Below are positions 1 through 9,805 of a DNA stretch of 64,000 nucleotides, piece by piece. Made by a program: the position numbers and the translations under genes. The notes under the pieces were generated by a model. The model saw nothing but the letters and a program-made list of their open reading frames with translations, was not told the DNA's origin and searched no databases. Each line of letters begins with the position of its first letter. The first letter of the stretch is position 1. The stretch covers positions 53,804,329 through 53,868,328 of the forward strand of contig NW_023601212.1 of the NCBI RefSeq assembly GCF_014898055.3, written 5' to 3'. Source of the DNA: Talpa occidentalis. Taxonomy: Eukaryota; Chordata; Mammalia; Eulipotyphla; Talpidae.

Positions 1-998
1 ACATTCCCAATTAATGTGTCTGCAGCACACCTTCCTAAGTCAAGGAGATCACATGTTAACCACAGAGCTGAGACTCAATGGGCATTTTCATATGTCACCA
101 CCACCGGGCACCAAGCACCATGATGGCCCTGGAAATGCAAAGGCGAGAAGACCTACTTGTATCTGCTTTTGCAGGGCTCATCAGTTGGTAGGTTGTCATG
201 AAAGTATTGTCCTTGACCTCAGCAGAGTAGGGTTAACACAGAAGTTCTCACGAGAAAGGCCCAAATCACAGTTAAGCGCTCACTGTATGGATTATAGAAT
301 GGTTAGGACCTCCTGCCCACAAAGATGCCTCAGTTCATCAATGAATGGATTCCTGAAAAGTGGGGTGCGGGAGGTATTCTCAAGCCAGAAATGCATGATG
401 CAGAGAAGTGCATGTACAATGATACCATTTTTCTAGAACGAGCACCAGAATAATTCCCAGCCATTACGTCTCTCTGTTTTAAAATGACAGTATGACAGGG
501 AGAGGGCACAGCACGATGCAGGCGAGGCTGTGAACACGGGGAGGGGAAGCCTGACAGTGCCACTGGAAAGATAAACGGGAAGTACTGCAAAACAGGAAGG
601 CGGAAACGAGCAACTCAGCTCAGCGGATCTGCTATGAAATTCTGGGTCACAAAGTAGTATGCACATGAGCTGTCTTATGAAGTGGGTCTTCACGCCCTGC
701 TGGCTTGCCTCACAGTCTCAGACGCTTCACCTTTATCTCTGATGCCACCACACTGGGCAAGGCCTTCTGTTAATTTAGCTTCAGCACCCTCTGTCCTCCA
801 AAACTGTCAAGCAGGTACTGATCTGGAAACAAGCATTGTGGTGGAGCATTCCTTATTTAAGGAGACCCTTAGAGATTTTATTTTTCATCGGTAGTGAAAG
901 GAACACTTAATCCATAAGATACACTGGTCTAAGTGCTTCCTGTAACTTTCACCTCCACTCTGGGAGGCAGATACCATTCTTTTTCTTTTCTTTATTTT
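1..998. other. Stretch with no recognised gene or repeat
   Basis: I see no interspersed repeat that I recognise and no convincing exon here. The open frames are short, overlap on both strands and have no recognisable domain. One 42-codon frame at 325-453 looks protein-like in composition and is discussed as a weak finding. Confidence 0.4.
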
Positions 999-1016
999 TA
1001 AATACATACATATTTT

Positions 1017-1293
1017 TTAAAGATTTATGTATTTGTGCATAAATAAAACAAATAAAAGAACTGAGGTGTAGGCCAGAGGTATGGAGAGTGAGAGGATTCA
1101 CCAGAGACAGAGTTGGGAGCAGAACAGGCAGACTGACTGAAATACACTGCTGAGGGGATCAGCGGGCATGACAAAGAGAGGTCTGCTGCACGTTGTAGGC
1201 TAGCTCCCTGGCCGGGGATTGAGCTCGTGCTGCAGTGGTTGGCAATAGCTTGATAGCGCTGAGACTTCAACCCCAGTGCCACCAGGGAGGCCC
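1017..1293 (-). mobile_element. tRNA-derived T+ SINE, 'CTATCAAGC' head type
   Basis: An antisense SINE copy. On the plus strand it starts with the reversed tail (TTTAAAGATTTATG) and ends at the reversed head (GGTGCCACCAGGGAGGCCC). Between the Pol III boxes it carries the 'tctcagcgctatcaagctat' type of head. The flanks repeat TAAATACATACATATTTT (999-1016) and a one-mismatch copy at 1294-1311, a target-site duplication that fixes the ends. Such elements are transcribed by Pol III and mobilised by L1 machinery. Confidence 0.85.
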
Positions 1294-1313
1294 TAAATAC
1301 ATATATATTTTAA

Positions 1314-1332
1314 TGTGTGTGTGTGTGTGTGT
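1314..1332. repeat. (TG)n microsatellite
   Basis: A run of about nine TG units directly between the SINE's right target-site copy and the 3' end of an antisense L1. Confidence 0.9.
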
Positions 1333-1337
1333 ATATT

Positions 1338-1832
1338 GTTTTGTTTTTAATAAAGTACCATTATTTCATATCCTTGTTAATTTTTTCACAATATAGGCTT
1401 TATCCCCTCAAGTGTAAACACCATAATTCTTCCATCACCAAAGCACCCATAATCCTCCACCATAGTCCATTGTACTACATCCAACTTTTTCCTCCCCTCC
1501 CCCCTCCCTCCTCTCTTGGCTGACTCAAATCTATGGTCAGCTTTCTTGGGTTCGTTTTAAAGATTGTCTTTGTCTAATCCTTTGTTTGATTGCTCTATAT
1601 TCCACATATCAGTGAAACCATCTTGTGTTTATCTTTGTCCTTCTGGCTTATTTCACTTAGAATAATCCCTTCCAGCTCCATCCATGTTGCCACAAATGGC
1701 ATGAGTATCTTTTTGATTGCTGAGTAATATTCCATTATGTATATATACCACATCTTCTTGAGTCCCTCATCTGTTCTGGGGCATTTGGGTTGTTTCCATA
1801 TCTCGGCTTTTGTAAATAGCGCTGTGAATCCC
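1338..1832 (-). mobile_element. L1 3' end (ORF2 C-terminus plus 3'UTR), antisense
   Basis: A 5'-truncated L1 on the minus strand. The reverse translation of about 1595-1830 reads the typical ORF2 C-terminal block, with WKQPKCP, MWYIYIMEYYSAIKK, ATWMELEGIILSEISQK and VSLICGI. A 3'UTR with a polypurine (G+A) tract on the minus strand follows to about 1340. The ORF2 remnant is far too short to encode an enzyme. An old MIR abuts its 5' side. Confidence 0.85.
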
Positions 1833-1960
1833 ATTATTTTTCCACATTTTGCAGAAGAGGAAACTGTTGTGGGAGGGGTAATGGTCTTGCCCCATGTTAC
1901 CACCAAGTGCATGATAAAGCCAAGACTCAAACCCAGGAGGGAAACTCAGGACCTCCTCAG
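1833..1960 (-). mobile_element. MIR SINE fragment
   Basis: Antisense MIR-like core: 'ttttgcagaagaggaaact', then 'cttgccccatgttacc', then 'gactcaaacccagg', in the order expected for a reversed MIR. Diverged and truncated, so an ancient mammalian-wide insertion. Confidence 0.6.
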
Positions 1961-2699
1961 TGGCCTCCTGGGACTCTTTTCCCTGGGGGCTGTCCTATTT
2001 CATAATGTTTACACCTTCCTCCATGGGGTACTCCTCAAGTAGGGTTCAGCTCCCCTCAGGAATCAGAACACCAACAGACTCAGGCCCTTGGGTCCCTTTT
2101 CCCAGTTAGGGTTCCTAGGAACATAGTGAGGGTTCCTGGAATTCTCATGCAGGAGGATAGAGGAGTCCAAACCTCAGTTATTGATGCTACGCACTAAGTT
2201 TGGAGTTGGCTGTTTTGATTTCTCTAACGTCCCTCACAGGCAAAATCCTCCCAGACTCCCTCCCCACTGTGGAACTTCAATTCTCTTGCTCTCCCACACC
2301 ACACACATGTGCTCTCCCTTCCAGAAACTTCTCAGGTAGCCCCAGTCTTGCTGTTCTCCCCTGCAACCACCACTAGGGACACAATGGATGGATTGGGTGG
2401 AGGCCCCTTCAGTGAGCTCTAGCAACCCTGCAATTTAGTGTCCCACTAAAAGAACCAGGGGAGGAACAGACCCCCAAATTGCAGGAAGGAATCTCTAATT
2501 GCATTGATTTCTGACCCCAGGAAGTTGGCAGGGAAGATGTGAGTTCTGAAAAGGTATATCCTCAGTACCTCAAACCAGCCTTATCAGCTTGTTCATTCCT
2601 TTCTACAGCACTTCACTCAAAAGTCACCTTCTCTTAACACTGCTGTATGCAATATAGGAAAGTTATCAGGAGAGAAAATCCTAGGAATTCTCATCACCA

Positions 2700-2862
2700 G
2701 GAGAATTTTTCTCTTTTCTTTTTATTGTATGTATGTGAGATGATGGATGTGAGCTGGATCTATTGAGGTCATCATTTCACAACATACGTCATTTGAATCT
2801 TCATGCTATAGGCTTTAAGTTCACACCATGACACATGTCAATTGTTTCTCAAAAACACCAGA
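2700..2862 (+). mobile_element. Old L1 (L1M-type) 3' terminus
   Basis: Resembles the 3'UTR end of older mammalian L1s: 'gtatgtgagatgatggatgt' followed by 'tcatttcacaacatacgtca'. Short and diverged. A SINE lies immediately downstream. Confidence 0.55.
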
Positions 2863-2866
2863 AAAA

Positions 2867-3118
2867 GGGCCTCCGCGGTGGCTCAGCGGTTGAGCACTGG
2901 GTTGCGAAGCTGCCCACAGCCTCTGCAGCACCAGTTTGATCCCCGGCCGCCAGGCAAGGGTCCCACATGGCACTCAAACCTCTCCTGCTGCCCGCTGCTC
3001 CCCTCAGCAGTGTATTTCACCAGTCAGGCTTCTCTGGTCCCCACTCTGGCTCTGGTGAATTCTCTCACCCTCCCGCGCTTCTGACAGTACCCAGTGCTTG
3101 TGTAAATAAATAAATAAA

Positions 3119-3147
<29 letters not shown>
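2867..3147 (+). mobile_element. tRNA-derived T+ SINE, 'GCGAAGCTG' head type
   Basis: Sense SINE copy. The head is GGGCCTCCGCGGTGGCTCAG, the B box region is 'agtttgatccccgg', and the tail is 'aataaataaataaatctt' plus about 28 A. Near-identical flanks (2850-2866 and about 3148-3164, 'aaaaacaccagaaaaag'-like) look like the target duplication. The long, clean poly(A) suggests a fairly young insertion. Confidence 0.85.
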
Positions 3148-3152
<5 letters not shown>

Positions 3153-3221
3153 ACACGAGAAAAAGCAATTTTTAAAAGGTCAACTTTCCTACGAGGTCTG
3201 CCCTGAGAGATCTGTCTACTT

Positions 3222-4300
3222 ATTCACTCATTCATTCATTCATTCACTTTATTGACGTATCATTGGCTTATAACATTACAGAGGTGTCATTATATCTCAA
3301 CGTCCGTACACCCTACAGTATTCTTAGCACCGAAGGTCTAGTTTCCATCCACCACCATACAGCTGAATTCCTTTTCTCATTTTGCCCACTCTCAAACTCC
3401 CTCCCCCTCTCATCACCACCAATTTGTTCTTAGTATCTAGAGTTGTTTTTGTACTGTTTTACGTGTTTTGTTTCATATGAACCACATATGAATAAAGTCA
3501 TAGTAACTTTGTCTTTATCCCTCTGATTTGTTTCACGTAGCATGCAATATATTTCACATAGCATACATCTACAGTGTTGTAAATGGCAAGAGCTCATTCT
3601 TTTTATGGCTATAGTGTTTGGAAATATATACACACATTTTTTGTGTGTGCACCTGCCACATCTTTTTTATCTGATCATCTTTCAATGGACAGTGAGGTTG
3701 TCTCCATATAAATAACACTGCAATGAATATAGTGCATATATATTTTCAATATGTGTTTGCATATTCTTTAGAGAAACACCCAGAAATGGAATAACTGGAC
3801 CATTTGGGAGATCGATGGCTTATTTTTTGAGGACCCTCCTAGTGACTACCAATTTACATCCCGTGGTTTATGAGGGTTGTCTTTTCTCAGCATCCTCACC
3901 AACATGTTACTTTTTTTATAATAATCATTCTAATAGATATGAAATCCTCTCATTATGGTTATTATTTGCATTTCTCTCATTTCGATCAGTGATGTCGAAC
4001 ATCATTTCATGTACCTATTGACCACCTGTAAATCTTCTTTTGAAGACATGTCTGTTCAGTTTTGGCCATTTTTAGGTCAGATTGCTTAGTTTTTTGTTTT
4101 TGAGTTATATGAGTCCTTTATATATTTTGGACACTAACCCCTTATCGGACACATTATTTGCAAATAGCATTCCCACTCACTAAGCTGCCTTTCCATTTTG
4201 ATGATGATTTCTTTCACTGTGCAGAAGATTTTTAGTTTAATGTAGTCCCATTTGTTTATTTTTGCTTTTATTTCTCATACCATTAGAATGAATTCCACAA
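3222..4300 (-). mobile_element. L1 3' segment, antisense half of an inverted L1
   Basis: Read on the minus strand, this runs from the ORF2 'WDYIKLK.FCT' block (about 4276-4230) through the C-terminal region to a 3'UTR ending near 3222. It is diverged and full of stops. The neighbouring 4318-4865 segment is L1 ORF2 from further upstream in the element but on the opposite strand. Together they look like one L1 inserted with a 5' inversion (twin priming) and a deletion at the switch point. Confidence 0.75.
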
Positions 4301-4317
4301 AAATATTAGTGGTTTTG

Positions 4318-4865
4318 GTCAGATATAAAAGGAACCTCAACACAATAAACACCATAGATGATGAGTCCACCACTAATCATATTCAACAGAAAAAAAAAGT
4401 TTTCCTCTAAGACCAAGTACAAGCAAGAATGCAACACTTTTATTCAACATAACATTGGACATCCTAGCCAGAGCTGTTCGGCAAGAAAAAGAAATAAAAG
4501 TCACCCAAATCAGAAAGAAAAAAATAAATTGTCATTATTTATTGATGACATCACTTTATGTACAGAAAGCCTTAGAGACTCCACCAAAAAATATTAGAAA
4601 TAATAAATAAGTAAAATTACAGGGTACAAAATCGGTACACAAAAATCTGTTGTATTTCAAAATACTAACAATGAACTATCAAAAAGAGAAATTAAGAATC
4701 CCATTTACAGTAGCACCAAATAAAATAAAATATCTAGGAATAAATTTAGCCAAAGAGGAGAAAGACCAACACACTGAGGAGTATAAGAAGACATTATGGA
4801 AAGAAACAGGGGACACAAAGAAATGAAAGATTTTCCATGTTCATGGATTGGAAGAATTTACATTG
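4318..4865 (+). mobile_element. L1 reverse-transcriptase segment, inverted half
   Basis: Sense-strand L1 ORF2 covering the RT region. With frameshifts allowed it reads LLFNITLDILARA, then LFIDDITLCTESLRDSTKK (the decayed FADD active-site block), then a [12 protein letters not shown] block. It stops at about 4865, at the equivalent of the [10 protein letters not shown] region. Orientation is opposite to the adjoining 3' segment. It is decayed and cannot encode an enzyme. Confidence 0.75.
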
Positions 4866-4874
4866 AGAGCCTTG

Positions 4875-5058
4875 TTAAGTAGCACCTCCTCCTTTTCACT
4901 CCCTATATACTCCCTGCCTAGGTTTTCTCCATAATAATTATCAGCACCCAACATACTATAGGTTCTATTTATTTCATCTATGACCTTTCTCTCTTTATGC
5001 CTAAAACGTGCCTTGCACATGATGGCTACTCAAGAATTATTTGTTAGCTTCACTTACT
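4875..5058 (+). mobile_element. L2 LINE 3' end fragment
   Basis: Matches the L2 3' end pattern in order: 'tatttatttcatctatgacc', then 'gtgccttgcacatgatggc', then 'tactcaagaattatttgtta'. Ancient and diverged. Confidence 0.45.
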
Positions 5059-5399
5059 TATTGAGAAAATATTTATGCATGCAAACATAATTGCAATAAA
5101 CATTGGTTTAGGAAAATAAATGCCCTGAACTTCATCTGATATGGAGATAAATAATAGATTTAGATAATGGACAATTAAGGTCAAATTCCAATTTGCGTCT
5201 CCAGGGAAGGGACCAAGTCAGCAATGGCAATTTTAGACAGAAGTCAGGAAACCAGGAAAGTGGTTTTTATCAAATACATATGGACTATTTTATTCTTGAT
5301 AACAATATCGCAGTACTGATACCCACCAATATAATTATCATGTTAAGTAGTCAGAAAATCTCTTAAAATGCTGCCCCATAAATAAGGGTAGCCTTGCCT
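5059..5399. other. Stretch with no recognised feature
   Basis: AT-rich DNA without a supportable gene or a repeat I can name. Confidence 0.35.
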
Positions 5400-5895
5400 T
5401 CTATCTCCTTTCTTCCACAGTATGGTGGCCACAAATTGGACAAGTTTGACACACCTACCAAGAAGTCTATTCCCTACCCTTTGAATTTTGGTGAGTGGTC
5501 TATGATTGCTTGGACTAATGGAATGCATAGGAAATAACACTGCCAATTTCTGGGCCTAGGTCTTTAGAACTGACAGTTTCTAATTTCTCTGTCATGGAAA
5601 TCCTTAGCATCCATGTAGGAAGTTCACCTACTCTGAGACTGCCTTGCTGGGTAATCCCCTGGAGCCTAGTCTTCCAGCATCACCCCCAAGGTGTGTGAGT
5701 GAAGCTTCTTGAAACCTCCAGACCAGCCCAAGTGGCAGCTATAGACATCCAAAGACCTGAGTTACCCTCGCATGAAATAGGAGAACTGACTAGCTGAAAC
5801 TTGCCAAAATTTCTGGCCCATAAAACAGGGAGATTTAAGATAATAGTTGCATTAAGCCACTAAGTTTTCATGGTTATAGTAGTAATAGGAGACAG
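5400..5895 (+). mobile_element. MLT1-like (MaLR) LTR remnant
   Basis: Resembles a mammalian-wide LTR. It has a 'tggactaatggaatg' internal block, a 'gtgtgagtgaagcttcttg' block, and the characteristic 3' part 'taatagttgcattaagcca' followed by 'ctaagttttcatggttat'. It is diverged, with no clear terminal dinucleotides. The MLT1 assignment is from memory. Confidence 0.5.
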
Positions 5896-6139
5896 GACAC
5901 AATGGACCTCATATCTCTGGGTCAGTGGTGTTCTGGGAAGAGCGCACCTCTCCCTATGCCAAGGACCCAGTTCTGCATCTCCCTCCCTGCCTTGTCTCAT
6001 GCTTTCCCAGAGTTGTCTCCCATTGAAAGTCCCACAAGCATGTCAAATTCATGGTCTTTCCTGAAAAAGTCAGTTGTACCTTTTATGTTTCTTATCTGAG
6101 CTCATGAAAATGAGACAATTCAACAATGAAGACTAGGTG

Positions 6140-6870
6140 TCACCCACCAGTGCTCCTCCCTCACCCTCCACAATCTCCAAGTCTTGTCATTTCTGCTCTT
6201 AGTGTTTCAAAATATTTTTCCACCCTCCTCCCTATTGAGACCTTAGTCTATCTCACCAGTGTCTTTTGTCCAGATAGCTAAAACAGCCCCCGATGTCCCT
6301 ACTAAAATCCTAAACCTCCCCCAAAACTATTCCCTACACTACGTGCAGTTATTTTTCTAAAATAATGAGTGCAAATCTCACCATGTCACTCTATGTTTAA
6401 CATTTCAGAACCTAATGCTCCCACCAAATAGTCTGTACTTGGTTCACCCATTTCTTCCCACTCCCACCCCTCAACATACTTTGCATTCATGTCAAACTGT
6501 GGTTCCCCAAACACATCATGCTCTTCCTCTCCAGAATTTATCCATAGGTTGTTCCCTCTATATGGAATGTTTGCTTTCATCTTTTATTAGGTTAATCCAA
6601 ATTATCTTTCAGACTTCAGAGTAGACATGACTTCCTTCAGACATACACTTGATTCTCAAGACTAGGTCTATACTCTCAGCTCACCCTCTACTAGGCCTAT
6701 AGTAGCCTTTATCTGATTCTGTCATGATTGCTTATTACTTGTCTGATTCTCCCAGGCACAAAAGCTATTTGGGGGGCAAATCTTTGCCATGCCTTCTGGT
6801 ATCCCCAGAGTATGGTCCATAGAAATCCACAGTAAACTCTCATTAAATGCTTATGAGATATATAAAGGAA
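6140..6870 (+). mobile_element. L2 LINE fragment, 3' region
   Basis: Order and wording fit L2: 'gcaaatctcaccatgtcact', then 'cctctccagaatttat', 'ccctctatatggaatgtttg', 'gacatgacttccttcagaca', ending 'aactctcattaaatgctta'. No open frame survives. Confidence 0.65.
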
Positions 6871-6875
6871 GTCCT

Positions 6876-8154
6876 CTCCTAGGACTCCAGAGAGATTATG
6901 AACCTTCTAGAAGAAGCCACTTATTCATCAGAAGCCAAGTAGCTGACCATTCCATTAATTCCCAATATGTGCAGCTGGCATTGATCTGTATTAAAAGATC
7001 AGACAATGTTAGCCAGAGGCTACTGTAGTATGACAGACCACTTTGAAAGGGACATTAAGGTCCAATCCAAGTCCCTGATCACTAGCTCTACCTTGAGAAG
7101 CCAACCATCTTCTCATCTCCCCCAGCCCACACTTAGCCCCATTCCTATCCCATCCCAATCAGAAAAGATGCCTTGAGTTAAAGGGCTCACCAACTGAGTC
7201 CTGCAAAGGGGGAAGACATTGGCACAGTTCCAGGGAGCTTAGAGACAAGAACCCCTCACCCTCCAATCATAGCCACCACCACCCACAGCCAAGGGAGCAA
7301 TTTAGCTGATAGCTATAAATTGTACTGCCACATCTCTGATCTATTTCTTTCCTCTCATCACCTTAAGATGATATAGACACCAACAAGTGGCAGAGGAGGC
7401 GGTGAAGAGAGAGAGACCAATGCATTAATTATTCAAATTTATTCTTGTTTAACTTCAGAAATAATGAAAAGAAATTCAATATTTCTGGAAAGATTGTCTA
7501 GGTAGGAAACCTTAATATTTCTTTGACAGATCTAGGAAATACAGTATTCTTCTCTTATTTACTTAATCTCATCACATGTAATTATTTTAAGTCCATGAAT
7601 TCTTAAAATCTAACAATAACTAACACAACTGAAATCAACAAGGGAGCTTATTAATGCCACCAGAAGTACCCACTCTCCCCTGCCCACCCCCACCCTTCCC
7701 TGGCCTCCTCCACCCTCCTCACCACAACTCGCTTGGACACCATCATTTCCCACTGCTCTGTGCCCTTTTACTCCATGTCAGAGGCTTTTTATTAAAAACA
7801 CAAAGAGCTGATGCTACTGAAAGGGCTGCTGCCACCCCAAACTTCTCATCCCTCTTTCCTGCTGGTCAAATCCTCTCCAGGGAATGACAGGATTAAAATG
7901 TTATGAAAAATTAAAATATCTCAGTGGGAGATATAATCAAGTGTGGGCATGTCACCTCCAGCTGGTGGCAGGATTCTCTGCCATCACTGTACCAGTGATG
8001 TCACAGCGCTTGCCAGGGCTCCAACCCAGTGCCAGGCACTGAGTACTCCAGACACTGATGCATTAGCGCTGCCTGGGTGCCCCCCCGCCAGCCCCTCCAC
8101 CTCCCCCTTCTCCCTTACAGTCACATCTGGAGTAGGATGAATAATAGCTCCACC
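6876..8154. other. Repeat-poor stretch, nothing assignable
   Basis: No gene supported. About 7430-7630 is unusually AT-rich with homopolymer-poor, complex sequence, which could be conserved non-coding DNA. That cannot be judged from one genome. Confidence 0.35.
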
Positions 8155-8345
8155 TTCTAATGTCACTAGAAGCTATGACATATGGCAAAAAGAACTCTGC
8201 AGATGTGATTAAGTCAAGGATCTTGAGATGGGAGACTGAACTGGATTGTGTGGGTGGGGCCCCGCCCTAAGAAAGACCTTTATTGAGAGAGACGCTCTCT
8301 CTTCTGCTACATTAGGGCTAGGAGAGGCCTGACCTACCATTCTCC
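8155..8345 (+). mobile_element. LTR-like remnant (MaLR type?)
   Basis: Fits a common mammalian LTR-like pattern: 'gacatatggcaaaaagaact', 'gcagatgtgattaagtcaag', 'gatcttgagatgggagac', then 'tgggtggggcccc'. Only the 5' half is visible. I am unsure of the family. Confidence 0.4.
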
Positions 8346-9344
8346 TCAACACTCAAAGTGCATTTGCAATGCTGGGGATGAAAGTCAACACACAAAAGGA
8401 AGCAGAAGAGAAAACATGAGTAAGGACGAGTGGTCCAGAGAAAATGGGGTGGGCACTGTTTGAATGCTATGCAGTTCAGTCTGCTAGAGCCACCTCTATC
8501 CTACCCAGTTCCATGAACTAAAATCTGCCTTTACTTGAAGTCGGTCTGAGTTAAATCTCTGTCTCTTTAACGTGAAAGAGTCCCAATACTTTACTTTGAT
8601 GCCCACCGTGATCTCTTTGCACAAATACTTTCCAGGCCACTTAGTCCAACTTTGCCTTCTTACTGGTTAACTGTGTTTTGATAACCTTTGCCTCCTCCTC
8701 AGCTGGGTGGAAACACCTGGGGCAGGAGGTTAATCTAGAGTGACTCTGACATCAGAGCAGGCCTGTGAGTCCCCATGCGGTCAGAGCAGAGACCTGGACC
8801 CAGACACACCAGGGCCCCTCCTTGAAAGCAGAGGGAGGGAAGAGGAAAAAGGCAGGAAAAAAGGAGGAGCACAGAGAGGGATGTTCAAAGACCCTAGGAG
8901 CAGGCTCCCTTCCTTCTCCTTTCTGTCACTGGGCTCCTTGCTCGTGGGAAGTAACTGCCACCATGGAGGACCCCCGCAGCAGCCATCACTTACGTCCTCC
9001 ACTGGGGCACCAGGAGAGGGTTTGCAGCCTGACTGATGACAAATCAAGAGAGAAGAATATCACATACATGAGTTTTCCAAAATTAAAATGGAGAATAGGG
9101 CCTGAGGGAAGGCTGCCTGGATAATTAAAGCATTAATTCAGGCTCTGGTTTGCCTGGGAGCAACGGGCTTCTGAGAACACCGTGAAATTTCTCCCAGTAA
9201 ATGCGAGGCTTGGCGGCAGTCCGCTGGCCAGCGAGTGGGTCATAAAAGACCCTTCCCCCGGCCTCCTGCCTGGTAATTTCAGGGAAGTAGATGGAGGCAG
9301 GAAAGTGCAAGAGTGGGGAATCTTGATTCAAAATGTCTCTCTTA
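8346..9344. other. Repeat-poor stretch, no supported gene
   Basis: Several overlapping open frames of 90-120 codons occur on both strands (8740-9124), none with a recognisable domain. I treat them as chance frames in GC-richer DNA. The segment around 9100-9240 is complex sequence with no repeat that I recognise. Confidence 0.35.
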
Positions 9345-9470
9345 CAAGTTGGGGCAGGATGAGGTATGGAGAGAGGACTACACACGGGGAAGTGAGTACA
9401 GAGAAAGAAAGGGACTTGCTTGAGGTCACCCCATTGGTAAGAGCAGAGTCTAGAATTCCAGTGTCCATAT
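9345..9470 (-). mobile_element. Possible MIR fragment
   Basis: Weak antisense MIR-like string: 'gggacttgcttgaggtcacc' followed by 'ggtaagagcagagtctag'. Short and diverged. Confidence 0.35.
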
Positions 9471-9719
9471 ATAAAGAGAACGCCTTCCCAGCTGGGTTCC
9501 CCATCACACATTCTTGGTGCCCCACTCACAAGAGACTGTCGTGTACATGCCCATGTAAACACACACGTAAACACACATGTGAGGGCACACACATGAATTT
9601 TCCTACACAGACCTGTCTCCACACTGTCCCTCAATAACTGCACTTGCTTCAGTTGCTCCCTTACCTGGCAGCCTTTACCGCCTCACTGTGTCTCCAGCTC
9701 CACCATCCTTGAGGCCTTA

Positions 9720-9805
9720 GTTCAAGGCCTGTCTGGATTCTGTGACCTTGGACAAGCCCCACAGCAGACCAGTCCTCTGTCCCCGCCCAACAATGGGCAT
9801 AAACT
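9720..9805 (+). mobile_element. Possible MIR fragment
   Basis: Weak MIR-like string 'tctgtgaccttggacaagcc' followed by 'aacaatgggcataa'. Very short. Confidence 0.3.

Noticed and set aside
9125..9643. 172-codon minus-strand frame overlapping a 151-codon plus-strand frame
   Set aside because: Mutually overlapping frames without a domain, codon-bias signal or recognisable splice context, most likely chance.
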